From NCBI RefSeq assembly GCF_020906515.1, contig NC_085851.1, forward strand, positions 1,426,001 to 1,490,000: a DNA stretch of 64,000 nucleotides. The letters run 5' to 3'. The stretch's first letter is position 1. Every line of letters starts with the position of its first letter. Positions 52,856 to 62,713 of this stretch are shown here, piece after piece. Below the pieces are notes generated by a model. The model saw only the letters and a list, made by a program, of their open reading frames with translations. It ran no database searches and was not told the origin of the DNA. This DNA is from Vanrija pseudolonga. Lineage: Eukaryota; Basidiomycota; Tremellomycetes; Trichosporonales; Trichosporonaceae. Position numbers and translations under genes: made by a program.

Positions 52856-55410
52856 ATGGCGCCGACACCCACCGCCCTGCCGCCCGTCCCCGCAGCGCTC
52901 GCCCACTTTGTCATCTTCAACCCGACGCTCGTGCTCGCAGATGACAAGCCAGCTCGGCGCGATAACGGCCCCGCAGCTGCAGCCCCGGCGGCGGCGCCGC
53001 CTGCCGACCCTGGAGAGCGCGCGCGCGAAAAGGAGCTCGAGGATGATCTGAGGGAAGCGGCCCAGATTGTCTTTTACACGTCGCGTGATTCGGGAGGCGT
53101 GAGCAGGGATAAGATGCTAAGGCAGGTGGGACTGGCAAAGGGCCTAATAGGATTTGCAGAGTGAGTCGAGAGCAGGGGGAGGCGGAACCGGGGGCAACGA
53201 CGCGACGCGACGACCTTCCTCGGGTGTGCTTCTCCGAACGCAGCTGGGCCAGTCCAGCCCGACTCAGCACTGACGCGCGCAGCATGATCGCAAAGGACGA
53301 CCAGCCACCTGACGAGCCGCTGTACTGGGGCGTCCACAGTCACAAGTCGCGCCTGATCGTCTACTCGCCCGAGCCCAACTGGTTCATGTACATTGTCCGT
53401 ACAGCTCGCACGCAGACCGCCTGCAGGCCGCTCGCAGACCGCTGACACCGCAGTGTGTGACCCTCGCGCTTGGGCCTGGCGAGGTGACCCCGGCACCGGC
53501 GCAAAAGGACAACAAGGACAAGGACGCCAAGGACGCGGCGCCGAAAGAGGACACGCGTATACCGCTGCAGAGCTTCTCGGACCGCATGCTCGTCGACGCA
53601 CTACAAAGAGGCTATGAAGACTTTGTGGTGGGTCGATACACCGCGCTCGTTATCTGACGCCAGCTATTCCACTCGACGCTCTCGTCCCACTTGCCCCCTA
53701 CGTCGGCATTCTCGTCCCTCCTGGAGAAGTTCTGGACGCGCTTCGCCTTCTCCTTCGAGTCAGAGTTCATCCATCCTGGGTCGGCTTCCCCGCTGCAGGC
53801 GTGGCTCGGCGGGTTCCCGCCCACGAACGACGAGCTGGCTAAGCCGCTGCTGAAGAGTTTGGCAAAGTACGCGCACCGCGCGACCATTCCGGAGGGCTCG
53901 ACGGTGGGCATCGTGCGCGCCGAAGGCCCGCTCACGAGCATCGGATACGAACCGGCACCGGCTGAGGCTGCTGCGCTCGGGCGATACCTCACCAGTGTGG
54001 TGGGCAAGACGCTCCCCCCGCCCGCGGTTGTCACTGCAGATACCAAGACCGAGTCACGTCAGTCGCTCGGGTTCTCGTTTGGTCGCAAGAAGCACACGCG
54101 GACAGAGACACCGCCAGACGTCAAGCCTGCCTCGCCGGTCGCGCCTGAGCCGAGAAAGACGAGCTGGGGCGTGAACCTCGCCTGGGTGGGACTCGGGAGC
54201 GGCGCGCCGTCGGCGTCCACAACGAGGGCCGCAACACCGACGCAACCAGTGCCCGTGCCGATACCGGCTGCTGGCCGCATCGCAACCGAGGAGTCCGTTT
54301 CCGCATCCGTGTCGTCGTCCAGTTCGCAAAAGTCCAGATGGCCAAGTCTCGGGCTTGGTGGATTAGGCGAGGCCGTGGGCAGCATGGGCGCCGCCCTGGG
54401 CATTGGAGGCAAGACGGCAGGCGAGGCGACGCCGCCTCGTGACTCTGGCGAGGCGAAGGATGATGGTGAGGGTGCAAGGGCGGCTGATGGAGAAGGGGGC
54501 GCGGGCGGCGATGGCAAGGAAGCGGAAGGCGTCAAGGAAGCCGAAGGCGGCAAGGAGGCCGAGGCCGAACCACCAATAGAGCCAGCGCAAGAAGTAACAG
54601 TGCAAGCCGACACCCCGACAGAAACCGCTGAGCCAGAAGCACCGGCAATTCAAGCTCCACCCATCGACACCGCACCTTCACCCCTACCTGCCCCAACACA
54701 ACCTCCAGAACCCACACCTACAACTGATGATCCTCCAGACCAGGATGGTGCGTCTGACACAGCCTCTGCCGCCGCGTCCGCGTCGCAGGTCTCACAGACC
54801 GCAGTTGAGCTCTCATCACTGCAAGACGCGGTTGCAAACCACCAGATCATCGAAGTCCCTTGGACGCCGAAGACGGTGTGGCTGGGGCAAGCACGGCGGA
54901 GACTTGTATGGACTGTGGTGAGTAGCTTCCCGGCCCATGCGAGTCCAGCTGACACCTTAGCGCGACGGGTCCCTAGTCTACGTCGTGTTCCCCGACGCCG
55001 AGGTGCACGACCTCCCGTCGTCGACCGCCACCATGGCGCTGCACTCCAAGCTCCCGGCGCTCCTCGGCACCCAGGCCAGCGGGGACGAGCCCAAGCCCGC
55101 TGATCCGAAGGCGCCGCCACCCAACCCGACAGTGTACCACGCAGGACAGGTGACTGAGCGGAGTGGTGGCACACTAGACTCCGCCGACTCGGCCATCCTC
55201 GTCGACCTGCGGCAGGCGCTCACGTCGGACACGGTTGTGACGGCGGTGTATGGCCAGACGCCGCAGAACCGCTTCGCGGTAGGCAAGGTCGTCCATACGC
55301 CCGCTTCGCAGGAACTGTACCTCGTCACGGGCAAGAAGGACTCGAGCTTGACCGACGCCGAGCGGGCGGTGCGGGCGTACACATACGCGAGGCCAGAGTT
55401 TACGTCGTAG
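52856..55410 (+). CDS. CCZ1: CCZ1 vacuolar fusion protein (Mon1-Ccz1 Rab7 exchange factor)
   Basis: Ccz1 with Mon1 activates Ypt7/Rab7 for fusion of endosomes and autophagosomes with the vacuole. Five exons (52856-53160, 53283-53394, 53454-53627, 53664-54917, 54961-55410) give 764 residues. The first longin domain is visible in ALAHFVIFNPTLVLADD, AQIVFYTSRDSGGVSRDKML and RQVGLAKGLIGFADMI, as in the INTU/CCZ1/HPS4 family. The second region includes QSFSDRMLVDALQRGYEDFV and SSLLEKFWTRFAFSFESEF. Residues about 310-560 are a disordered Ala/Glu/Pro-rich insert. The last exon (DGSLVYVVFPDAEVHD) is the C-terminal longin. Intron 2 starts with GTCCGT, a weak donor that is the only one restoring frame. 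Confidence 0.82.
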
Positions 55411-55584
55411 AGAGTGCGTAGGCGCCGTTTCGCCAGGGTTTACATCGATGTATACAAGAGTGTACAGTAGCGGTGCCGCGTCTACTGCCTGCGCGGTGCA
55501 GCCTCGGCATCCTGTCTGCGCAATGCGCTGCCTCGCAGGGCTGGGAATCTAGTGGGCGTGAAGCGTCGCGTCGCGAGGAAGGGA

Positions 55585-56649
55585 TTACTTGTTGTGCCAG
55601 AGCAGGGTCTTGAGGTTGTGCCACGACTCGGAGTCGTGGTAGAGGTAGCCTGCGGGGGTTAGTGGGGCTCAAACTCCAGGTAGCAGCCAGGTCGCAACTT
55701 ACGCATCGAGTTGACGATACCGGGCTGGAGACGCTCGCCGCGGTGGCGGAACATGTACATGACGCCTGCCCACGAGAGGGCCGCGATGAGAGCGAACGGC
55801 GAGGCGGCCGGGGGGATGGGGCGGGGGTTGGCCTCGGGGGTCGTGAGACCGGGGAGCGGGTGGGGGAGCGGCGAGAAGGGGTACTTTGGTGGGTTTGGCG
55901 TCGTGTTGTACAGGCGCGGCACGAGCGTGATGAGCGCGCGCGACATGATGTAGAGGACGATCTGCTCGTTGATCTAGAAGGTGGGGTAAGCTTCGTTCAG
56001 TAGCGGGGTTTACGGGATAGCGGAGCGCCGGGCTGGGGCCGCAGGGCCGAAGGGCATGGGCCGTTGCTTCGAGCGACATGACCTCGTCTTGCCCTCTGGC
56101 CCGGCCTCTGCACTCCGCTCCGCTCCCTTGTTCGACTCACCGGCGTCCTCTCGCCAAAGACCCACCAACCGCCGAGACCGCCAGCGATGAACGTGTCGAG
56201 ATCACGCTCCTTGCCGCCGTTGAGCTTCTTCTGCACCAGCAGAAGCACCTTGTAGATGGTGACAAACTTGGCGAGGCTGAGCGCGTGCGTGCGCGTCGCC
56301 GTCAGGATGCCGTGGATGCGCTGGCTCCACGGCTTGTGGGAGAAGAGGGCGGCCATGACGAGCGCGTGCGGGAAGCGCACCTTGACGCCGTAGACGAGAC
56401 CGTTGCGCGCGCCCTTGACCACGGCCAGGAGGTCGTGGTACGACGGGCTGTGGGGGCGAGCGACGAGCGGCGAGCGCAGCGAGTCGCGAGGGAGGGCGTG
56501 GGCGAGGGCACACCATCGTAGGCGGGCGGGAGAGAGCAAGCGTTATCAGTGAGGTCAGAGGAGCGAATGTCAGCCACCAACATCTCACGCCGTCGCCATC
56601 ACACAACCACCACCCACTTCATAATGATCGACTGGATTGCGCTGGCCAT
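55585..56649 (-). CDS. Peroxisomal membrane protein 4 (PXMP4/PMP24)
   Basis: A Tim17-superfamily peroxisomal membrane protein. Four exons (56649-56618, 56447-56141, 55973-55703, 55649-55585) give 224 residues, near human PXMP4 (212). Marks are NPSYHDLLAVVKGARNG (first join across intron 1), VRFPHALVMAALF, FIAGGLGGWWVFGER, INEQIVLYIMSRALITL, RLQPGIVNSMRYLYHDS and the end WHNLKTLLWHNK. Each has a direct counterpart in vertebrate PXMP4. A central Pro-rich loop (PNPPKYPFSPLPHPLPG) is fungal. Introns 1 and 2 are about 170 nt, long for this window. Role in the membrane is unclear; peroxisomal localisation follows from the family. Confidence 0.9.
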
Positions 56650-57330
56650 GGTGGATGCGTTCGTGTGTGTCGGGTCGTAGTGACGAGGAGGATGCGGAAG
56701 TGCAAGTGGGAGAGAAGTGAAGTCGCGATGCAGCAGTAGCAACAGCAAGAGGAGCTCGTGACAAAAGTAAATGCACTAGTGGTGCGTGCTGGTGGATGCT
56801 CGCTGTGCTCCGGTGTGCCGCGAAAGCCGGCTCGTGTGTATGACGAGTTACCCGGCCACTTGCGGGTGTCAGAGGCGGCCGAATAAGCATTGGGGCGGAC
56901 AAGTCAGTGGCTGTCTGCTTGCCTCGCCTATCTACTTGGATTCATGCCTGCCCTGCCCCTGTACTAATTCCAGGTCGGCGTTGGGCTAGCGGGCGGCGTG
57001 CAGGCGTGCATGGCCATGAGTGGGTCTCGCTGCATGGTAGATGCATGGGCGGGGCTGTAATTGGGGCCGCGGTGGGCCGTGGATCCGTAGACGCCGAAAT
57101 GGCTGCTGACACCACCGCCGTGGACAAAGCAAGGGCACAAGGCGACACCGGAACCAAAGCCACGCGAACGCCACGCTGGTTGGCCCGGTGCCCCGCATTT
57201 CGTGCCCCGCGCGTCATTGGTGCTCAACCACACACGAGCGCTGCAGACCTTCGTCATCATCACGCGGGTCGTCGCTCGTCGCTCGCTTGACTGAGCATCG
57301 CATCACACTCACACACGATACACCGCGACC
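56650..57330. other. Divergent promoter of PXMP4 and dipeptidyl-peptidase
   Basis: About 680 nt without a gene or clear TATA element. Confidence 0.5.
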
Positions 57331-59865
57331 ATGCTGCTCGCCCTCGTTGCTGCGCTCGCAGCACTCGCTGTGCCCGGCCTCGCGGGCTCGCCCGTCCCGG
57401 AGCAGTTCACGCCGGTCGATATGCTCACTGCCCCGCGGCCACACGCGGCGCTGGCTGCGCCCGGCGGCAAGTACGCGCTCAACGTCGTCGACCAGTGGGA
57501 TGAGGAGACGGATGTGTGAGTGTACAAGCGAGAGGAGCGAGCTTGGGGTGTATGGCGATGGTCTCGGGGATGGAGGAGGTGGAAGGAGGGAGAAGGAAGG
57601 TGGCAGGGTGAGGCGGAGGATGAGACCCAAGTCGACACCCCCGCTGCCACCATCTCACACCGCACAACCCCCATTAACACACTCAGCACAACCCGTACCC
57701 TCTACCTCCTGCACCCGCACGACCGCAAAGCGCACCCCGAGCCCCTCTTCTCCGGCCGCACATCCGAGGCCGCCGAGGTCCTGTGGCTGTCAAACCAGAC
57801 GGTCGCGTACCTGAACGGCTCGTCGCTGTACCACTTCAGCGTCGCGCCCGAGTCGTCCAAGCGCGTGATCCACCTGCTCGACTTCCCCGAGTCGATCGAG
57901 CCCAGCGCGATCCAGTACGACGCCGAGAGCCGCACGCTCGCCTTCTCGGCCGCCGTGTGGACCGAGAACGGCGACTTTGGCCTCACTGCTGCCGGCGACC
58001 AGGCGTACGCCGACCGCGGCGACACGGGCCAGGTGTACGACGACCTGTTTGTGCGCCACTGGGACACTTGGCGCATCCCGGGCCGCGTGTACACCATTGG
58101 CACGACGGTCCTCCGCCAGCGCGCCGACGGGCTGTTCGACTCGGCGCACGTCTTCACCAACATTCTCGAGGGCACTGGTCTTGTGAGTGGACCAGAGGTT
58201 GTGAGCTGACACCCCCAGTACTCGCAGGCCGATGCTATCGGCGCCGACCAGTTCTCCGTCTCTCCCACGCACATTGCTTTCGCCCTCAAGCCGCCCCACC
58301 TCCAGGTCGCGACCCACACTCGCCTCGAGGTGTACCTCCAGCCGCTTGACCAGCCTGGCTCGCGCCCCATCCAGCTGACGCCCGGTTCGCAGGGTGCTAT
58401 CAGCGGCGTCCAGTTCTCGCCTGATGGCAAGAAGATTGCCTGGCTCGAGATGGCGCAGGACGGGTACGAGAGCGACCGCCGCGTCGTCGTCGTGCACACC
58501 CTCAGCGGCGGCAAGCTTGGCCAGTCGGTCCGCTGGACGCAGGACTGGGACCGCTCCCCCAGCGACATCACTTGGTCGCTCAACTCCGAGTCGCTGTACG
58601 TCCTGGCCGAGTACAACGGCCGTGTGCGCCCGTACCACCTGAGCACGCCCGGCCGCCTGCCCACGCCGATTGCCTTCCGCGGCTCGACACTCGCCATCGC
58701 GCCCATCGACGACCAGGACTCGCTCTTCCTTCTGTCTATCTCGTCGCTCACGTCCCCCATCGAGGTGTACCTCCTCGACCTGGACGAGGGTGACGTCCGT
58801 GGCGACCCCGACAAGTTCCCTCCTGAGGCCGTCCACCGCCTCACCGACTACTCGGGCCCCCACATCAACGGCCGCCTCGACCCCTTCCACGGCGAGGAGC
58901 TTTGGTTCACTGGCGTCGACGACCGCAAGGTCATGGCCTGGGTCATCAAGCCCCGCGGCTGGACCGAGGAGGACGCGGCCAAGTCGTACCCGCTCGCCTT
59001 CTTCATCCACGGCGGTCCCCAGGGTGCATGGGACGACCAGTGGTCTACCCGCTGGAACCTCGCGCTGTACGCCTCGGCCGGCTACTTTGTCGTGGCTGTC
59101 AACCCTACTGGCTCGACTGGCTACGGCCAGGAGTTTACCGACCGCATCGCCGGCCACTGGGGCGACAGGCCGTACCAGGACCTCGTAGCCGGCTACTTTG
59201 CCGCGCTCGACAAGTACCCCGAGATCGACCCCAACCGTACCACGGCTCTTGGCGCGTCGTACGGCGGCTACATGATCAACTGGATCAACGGCCACAACGT
59301 GTTTGGCTTCAAGGCCCTCGTGTACCATGACGGTATTCTCTCCACCACGGACACCTACTACTCGACCGAGGAAGTGTGGTTCCCTAACCACGACTTCGAG
59401 GGCACGCTTATTGAGAACCGCGCCAACTATGAGAAGTGGAGCCCGCTCAACCACGTCGCCGAGTGGGCCACGCCCCAGCTGGTCATCCAGGGCGGCCAGG
59501 ACTTCCGTCTCGCCGAGTCGCAGGCGATTGGCACCTTCACCGCGCTGCAACTGCAGGGTGTGCCCAGCCGCTTCCTCTACTTCCACGACGAGAACCACTG
59601 GGTGCTCAAGCCCAAGAACTCGCGCCGCTGGCACCACGAGGTGCTGCGTTGGCTTGACGAGTGGGTCGGCGCCGGCAAGCGCCACGGCATTGAGGCGGAG
59701 GCTGAGGTCGAGGTCGAGGCCGAGGCCATTGATATCGACTCGCTCAACCCCGGCCTGTTCTACGACGACTTCTCCGACCTCGTTGACGGCGTTGGTGCGT
59801 TTGTCGAGGACGTCACGGCGAACGTCATCGAGGAGATTGAGGAGATGGTTTCCATTGTGCTTTAG
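57331..59865 (+). CDS. Secreted dipeptidyl-peptidase 5 (S9 family)
   Basis: Secreted serine peptidase that removes dipeptides from peptide N-termini. Three exons (57331-57515, 57687-58182, 58219-59865) give 775 residues, near Aspergillus DPP V (721). A signal peptide (MLLALVAALAALAVPGLAGS) is followed by PVPEQFTPVDMLTAPRP, the family's mature start. The beta-propeller includes AISGVQFSPDGKKIAWLEMA. The hydrolase domain has the oxyanion segment FFIHGGPQGAWDDQWS. The nucleophile lies in GASYGGYM (Ser about 573), with Asp in VIQGGQDFRL (about 652) and His in HDENHWVL (about 685). The C-terminal 60 residues are an acidic extension beyond the usual end. Intron 1 is 171 nt, intron 2 36 nt. Likely a nutritional protease. 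Confidence 0.92.
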
Positions 59866-60357
59866 AGCCGTAGATCCCCGAAGGATGCAGAATGCAAGAA
59901 TGAATGCCGACGGACGGCGGCCAGATGCGTGTGGCGGTGCACGCGTCGCGTCGTGTCGTCGTGTGGCCCGGGTCGTATCATATCTATACAGAGAGAACAT
60001 GCACACACGCATGCGTCAAAATCGCGCATTCGCCTATCGCCAGGCAGGCCCCAGGATCGCCGAAGTCTCTCCGACGGCGACAGGCTCGATGATGATGCTG
60101 CGGATGTTGATGATGATGCATCAAAGTCGCGTTTTTGACACGCCGAGGCGGTGCAAAACAAAGCCGGCGATCGAGATCGGCGGCTGCTTTTTCCTTTTGC
60201 GACCCCAGCGACCCCCCTCACAGGCGCGACACAGTGGCCAGTGACGTAACGCGTGCATTCCACAGTGCCACGCCCGGTTTCATACTTAACGGGGAGACGA
60301 CCAAGCGACGCCTGCTTCTTCTTCCCCCCATCACACACTCTCGCGCCCATCCACACA
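59866..60357 (+). other. Intergenic upstream of the spartin-like gene
   Basis: A 492-nt region holding GATGATG repeats (60089-60119) and a CA-rich leader. No gene seen. Confidence 0.5.
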
Positions 60358-62235
60358 ATGTACGACGACAAGAAGTCGACCACGCCCAGTGGCGAGCAGG
60401 CCTTTTTGCTCGTGACGCTGCCACACGTTACTGTGCGCCAGGTGTTTGAGGGCGAGCCAATGGTCCTGGCCACGGGCGGGTTACAGTGAGTGACCTTCCC
60501 CCTCCCTTCCTCCTCCCCTCCCCCCTCCCCCCTCCCCCCTTCCTCGCCCTCCATACTCCTCCAACCACCACGCGCCCCGCTGACACTGCCCCCCAGGCTC
60601 GAGTGCGTTGCGCTCCCCATCCCTCCCGAGATCGGCCACCAGACCGCCAACCCCTTCGCGGCCAACCAGTTCGAGCACGGCACGCCGACGCACGACCTCT
60701 GGCTCGTCGTCCGCGTCGGCGACAGCTTTGAGCACACGCTCGTGCCCGAGAACTTCCTCAAGGCGCGCCCGCCCAACACGCCAGGCGGAGTCACGGGCGG
60801 CGCCGCCCTCCCTGTCCCCAGCTACGTGATCAAGGAGCCGGCCGTCCCCGGTGCCCAGCTCGTGCTCGAGCTCTCGGCGCCGCAGAACGCGTCCGACCTC
60901 GACGACCTCGAGTTCTTCGAGACGCTGCTCACGCAGTACGGCGCGCTGGAGCAGGGCGAGTCGGCCCTCACGGGCATCACTTTGCCTACGGCCGCGGCTG
61001 GCGGTGCTGCCGCCGCCGCCGCCGCTGGGTCAAGCTCGCAGCAGGCCCAGGTCGAGGTCGAGCCTGAGCTCGTCGAGATCCAGGGCGGAGAGGATCTCAA
61101 GGGTCAGCTCGTTCTCGTCGACGAGGAGACGGGCAAGGTACTCGGCCAGCTCGAGACCACGGCCGAGGTCTCGGGTGCCCCTGTCGACTCGCAGCGGCCC
61201 GACGCGCCTGTGCTCCTCGACTTTGGACCGATCGTGAACCAGTACGCTGGGCGCGTGGTCCAGGTCGAGCAAATCCCCCCCGAGGAGATGAACGACTGGA
61301 TCCTCCGCGGCGCGCACTACATGTCCCAGGGCATCCTGTACGTCGGCGGCGTGTCGTCCAACGCCATCCTCCAGGGCGCCAACGTCCTCAAGCGCAACAT
61401 CAAGGCGAAGCCCGAGGCGACGACCTTCTCGCCCACGACGCAGGCAGCCATCCGCCGTACCCACAACGCGACGGTGTCGACGGTTAAGGTGACAAAGGGC
61501 ACCATTGGTATGATCAACAAGGCCGTCGACTACGTTGTCGACCGCAAGGGCGGTGCTGGCAAGCCTGCCATCAACCCTGGTCGCACGGCTGCCAACCCCT
61601 CCACCTCGGCCTGGGGTAAAGCGCCCGCACCTGCGGGTCCTCCTCCTGCCGCTGGGCCCTCAGCGGCCGCTTCCAAGGCTGCCGACCCTCCACCATACTC
61701 GGCATACGACAACGATGACAAGAAGGGTCCCGCCCCCGGCGCTGCTCCTGCAGCCCAGGGCTTCCCCGACCGCGTCGCTGCACCGCTTGCGCCCGGACAA
61801 AAGCGGCCATTCCTCAACCGTGTCGTGCTGGCTGGTGAGGTCGTCCTCTCCTCGCTCGAGGCGGCCGGCAACGACCTCATCTCGGCGGGCACTGTCGCGG
61901 CCTCGTCGGTCGTGCAGGCGAGGTACGGCGACGAGGCGGGCCACGCCACGGCCCTCCTCGGCGGCACGGTTCGCAACGTCGCGCTCGTGTACGTCGACGT
62001 GCGTGGTATCGGTCGCCGCGGTATCCTCAAGGCGACGGCCCGTGGATGGGTCAAGGCCCGCCTCCGTGGTGGCCAGGAGGTCCGCCTGCAGCCCGGCGCG
62101 CCGGTCGCGCAGAACGTCGGCGGCGAGTTCATCGTCGGTGTGCCGCAGCAGGGCGGCGCGTACGGCCCGCCCACGGCCAACCCGGCGGCACCCAAGGCCA
62201 GCTCTGGATGGTTTGGCAAGAGCAAGAAGCAGTGA
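60358..62235 (+). CDS. Senescence-domain (spartin-like) protein
   Basis: Two exons (60358-60485, 60597-62235) give 588 residues. The N-terminal part (FLLVTLPHVTVRQVFEGEP, ECVALPIPPEIGHQT, DLWLVVRVGDSFEHTL) is a beta-rich domain typical of fungal senescence-domain proteins. The senescence domain itself runs from VNQYAGRVVQVEQIPPEEMN, DWILRGAHYMSQGILYVGG and NATVSTVKVTKGTIGMINKA to VVLSSLEAAGNDLISAGTVA and VVQARYGDEAGHATALLGG. This domain is shared with plant ERD7 and animal spartin, which work on membranes and lipid droplets. A Pro/Ala-rich linker with a PPPYSAY element separates its halves. The exon join restores a Gln codon. Exact role unknown; membrane or lipid binding is inferred. Confidence 0.82.
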
Positions 62236-62584
62236 GGGAGATTTGGGGAGACGAAAACGAAACGAAACGGTATGACGACTAGACTCCGGGGGGGATCTGC
62301 CACAATGTCATACACGACTGCTTGGGCTTAGTTAGTACATTGTAGCATGATGCAATTGCAGTATCAACAGGACGGAATAGGGTGGGAGGGCATGCAGCAG
62401 AGTTACAGTATTCACAATGCATGTAATGTACAACAATGAGCGGGGCGAACGGACACGAGCCAACGAGAAACGGAACGGAACAGCCTTGCGGCTCACGGGA
62501 CGACGATGCAACCAGCAGACTGCATCACCGCCGAGCGTGTTTTTGGTAATTTTACAGTTTTAACACACACACACACACAGCACA
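62236..62584. other. 3' flank of the spartin-like gene
   Basis: About 350 nt, more AT-rich than the coding sequence, with a CA dinucleotide run (62563-62578). No gene seen. Confidence 0.5.
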
Positions 62585-62698
62585 GGCCCTACCGATGCAA
62601 AGGGCCAACGGGTCAATGGGTATAGGGTATCGGCCAGGACGTGCAGACCGTCCTGGCATGAATCCGTGGCACTCACTCACTCGTTGAGTGAGTGCCAC
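62585..62698. repeat. Cluster of three perfect inverted repeats between convergent genes
   Basis: Three hairpin-forming sequences follow one another. GGCCCT/AGGGCC has a 10-nt loop (62585-62606). GCCAGGACG/CGTCCTGGC has a 7-nt loop (62633-62657). GTGGCACTCACTCA/TGAGTGAGTGCCAC has a 5-nt loop (62666-62698). All stems are perfect (6, 9 and 14 bp). The last ends 15 nt after the stop of the minus-strand gene, so it would lie in that gene's 3' UTR. It may serve in 3'-end processing or bidirectional termination. Confidence 0.75.
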
Positions 62699-62713
62699 AC
62701 ACACAACACTACC

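Noticed and set aside
57790-60012. 740-codon open frame on the minus strand opposite dipeptidyl-peptidase 5
   Set aside because: It mirrors the strongly biased codons of the real gene; the product is Val/Leu/Arg/Gly-rich with no domain, and the sense strand carries a full catalytic triad and family motifs.
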